A DNA stretch of 49,860 nucleotides from Helicobacteraceae bacterium. GTDB lineage: Bacteria > Campylobacterota > Campylobacteria > Campylobacterales > Sulfurimonadaceae. The position numbers and the translations under genes are program-made. Under the pieces are notes generated by a model, which saw only the letters and a list, made by a program, of their open reading frames with translations, had not been told where the DNA came from and ran no database searches. Positions 48,939 to 49,860 of the stretch are shown piece after piece. The DNA is taken from the NCBI GenBank assembly GCA_027063225.1, contig JAMOSG010000015.1, forward strand, positions 1 to 49,860. Direction: 5' to 3'. Numbering within the stretch: the first letter of the stretch is position 1; every line of letters starts with the position of its first letter.

Positions 48939-49499
48939 TTATTTTTTCAAAGCTTGTTTAATATCGCTTTCTATAAACTCCTCTTCAACAGCACCAATAT
49001 AGTGTTGCACAAGCTCACCATCTTTATACATTGCCATCATAGGGATTGGAAAGCTATCGCCTAGTTGTAACATATCTGCTATCTCTGTTATTAAGGCTCT
49101 GTTTTGTGCAGAGTTTGCAAATGTGTATGTCGCATTATGTTGTTTTTTAAATTGCTCTAATTTTGCATTTGGAATAGCATTTTCAATTGTTAAACCAATA
49201 ATTAAAAGTTTATCTTTATATTTTTTTTGCAGTGTTCCAAGGTGTGGAGCTTCAGCTTGACAAGGTGGACACCAAGTTGCAAAAACATCAAACATAATAA
49301 TTTTATCACGGTTTCCTTCAACTATAAAACCATGTTCTGTTTTTTTAACAATAATTTGTTTATTTTTTAGTGTTGTTAAAACAAATTCATTTGTACTTAC
49401 CATTGCATTTGCATCTTCAACTTTTTTTTCTTCATCAAAACACCCTTGAAATAAAAGTGAAGAGAGTAAAAAGAGAGAAAGAATTGATTTTTTTATCAT
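48939..49499 (-). CDS. TlpA-like thioredoxin lipoprotein
   Basis: 186 aa. A lipobox (LFQGC, Cys about 20) follows a signal peptide. The thioredoxin fold has FATWCPPCQAEAPH with a CPPC redox motif, and SFPIPMMAMY as the cis-Pro region. It should face the periplasm and reduce disulfides, for instance in cytochrome maturation. The ATG at 49499 has AAGG upstream; an upstream ATG (49562) would overlap the divergent gene start. Confidence 0.85.
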   Translation of the reverse strand: MIKKSILSLFLLSSLLFQGCFDEEKKVEDANAMVSTNEFVLTTLKNKQIIVKKTEHGFIVEGNRDKIIMFDVFATWCPPCQAEAPHLGTLQKKYKDKLLIIGLTIENAIPNAKLEQFKKQHNATYTFANSAQNRALITEIADMLQLGDSFPIPMMAMYKDGELVQHYIGAVEEEFIESDIKQALKK

Positions 49500-49532
49500 C
49501 GATATACCTTTTTTTTGTAAAATAAGAGTGAA

Positions 49533-49538
49533 ATTATA
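49533..49538 (-). promoter_or_regulatory. Probable promoter (-10) of the TlpA-like gene
   Basis: Minus-strand TATAAT (plus ATTATA) about 34 bases before the ATG at 49499, in the 62-base divergent gap with the cyclo-ligase gene. Confidence 0.5.
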
Positions 49539-49561
49539 TCGCATAAAAAAGAATATACACA

Positions 49562-49860
49562 ATGTTAACTAAAGAGAATTTTCGTAAAGTATGTTTAAAC
49601 TCTTTCAAACAAGAACCCAAACATAACAAACTTTATAGAACAAAAAAGATAAATCAACAACTTTTTCAAGCCTTAAAAAAAGTAAAATACAAAAGAAGAA
49701 TCCTGTTTTACTATCCACTAGGGTTTGAAGCAGATATTATACAAACTCTTAAAAATTGTAGAAAAAAGTATGAAATTGTTATACCATTTATGCAAGGCAA
49801 AAGTTTTAAAATGGTACCATTTAGGTTCCCCCTAAAGCAAAAAAAATTTGGTATTTTTGA
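49562..49860 (+). CDS. 5-formyltetrahydrofolate cyclo-ligase, N-terminal part
   Basis: Partial gene running off the right edge, about 99 codons seen. RILFYYPLGFEADI and IPFMQGKSFKMVPFRFPLKQKKFGI match the family, which makes 5,10-methenyl-THF from 5-formyl-THF using ATP. The start is the ATG at 49562; the ribosome site is weak. It is divergent from the TlpA-like gene. Confidence 0.88.
   Translation, partial: MLTKENFRKVCLNSFKQEPKHNKLYRTKKINQQLFQALKKVKYKRRILFYYPLGFEADIIQTLKNCRKKYEIVIPFMQGKSFKMVPFRFPLKQKKFGIF

Noticed and set aside
1..49860. CRISPR array, phage, integrase or insertion sequence
   Set aside because: I saw no regular direct repeats, cas genes, transposase or integrase motifs anywhere in the window.

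Overview
The window looks like chromosome from a Campylobacterota (epsilonproteobacterial) chemolithotroph close to Sulfurimonas or its relatives. This is an inference from several things seen together: very AT-rich, tightly packed genes; a flavocytochrome-c-type sulfide dehydrogenase flavoprotein; a soluble TlpD-like chemoreceptor with a CZB zinc domain; a free-standing FlhB C-terminal (FlhX-like) gene; a DUF3972-like coiled-coil protein; and a c-type-haem DUF3365 sensor kinase. No rRNA, insertion sequence, phage or CRISPR array was seen. Two tRNA genes are present.

Layout. (1) 1-2265, minus strand: a four-gene run with a 52-aa four-cysteine protein, a lipoprotein, a disulfide-reductase-fold flavoprotein that lacks its redox cysteines, and endonuclease IV (cut by the window edge). 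(2) 2350-13787: the main cobalamin block. On the plus strand are cbiL, then bluB-cbiK-cbiA. On the minus strand are cbiG-(AlkD-like)-cbiH and cbiC-(2Fe-2S protein)-cbiD-(DUF4282-like)-(MTH1187-like)-cbiET-cbiF. The 5546-5872 gap between the two minus operons holds promoters, an intrinsic terminator and nested inverted repeats. (3) 13788-19792, minus: a 702-aa exported protein, a porin, CbiM, two small proteins and a haem-binding histidine kinase. (4) 19912-26740: a large RTX-like lipoprotein, a Spy-like gene broken by an in-frame stop, tRNA-Met, purE with a DUF3972-like and a DUF89 gene, and an M6 metalloprotease whose propeptide-like domain is a separate downstream gene. (5) 26832-32469: tRNA-Ser, a thioredoxin, an HD-GYP response regulator, a PAS protein with a degenerate NtrC-like partner, a FliK-like/FlhX-like pair and a diguanylate cyclase. 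(6) 32528-39568, plus: fccB-like, trmA, pstC-pstA-pstB-phoU and the chemoreceptor. (7) 39549-45734, minus: the second cobalamin block (cobD, cbiP, cbiB), interrupted by a toxin-antitoxin pair and a LysR/YeiH pair. (8) 45789-49860: a CPA2 antiporter, ftsY with an overlapping Cys-rich gene, a TlpA-like lipoprotein and the start of a 5-formyl-THF cyclo-ligase gene.

How it fits together. The cobalamin genes describe the early-cobalt (anaerobic) corrin route: cobalt insertion (CbiK), ring methylations (CbiL, H, F, D, E/T), ring contraction and opening (CbiH, G), methyl migration (CbiC), amidations (CbiA, P), aminopropanol arm (CobD, CbiB) and lower-ligand synthesis (BluB). A CbiJ reductase, an adenosyltransferase and the CobU/S/T/C steps are not in the window. 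CbiM with an adjacent porin and a sensor kinase suggests a separately controlled metal-import unit.

No wholly new system is proven here. The best leads are the protease with its propeptide encoded in trans, the structured leader at 5546-5872, the cysteine-less flavoprotein cluster, the haem-kinase/CbiM/porin unit, and the degenerate sigma-54-type activator beside flagellar genes. All coordinates and motifs were read by eye; family names rest on recognised motifs, not on database searches.
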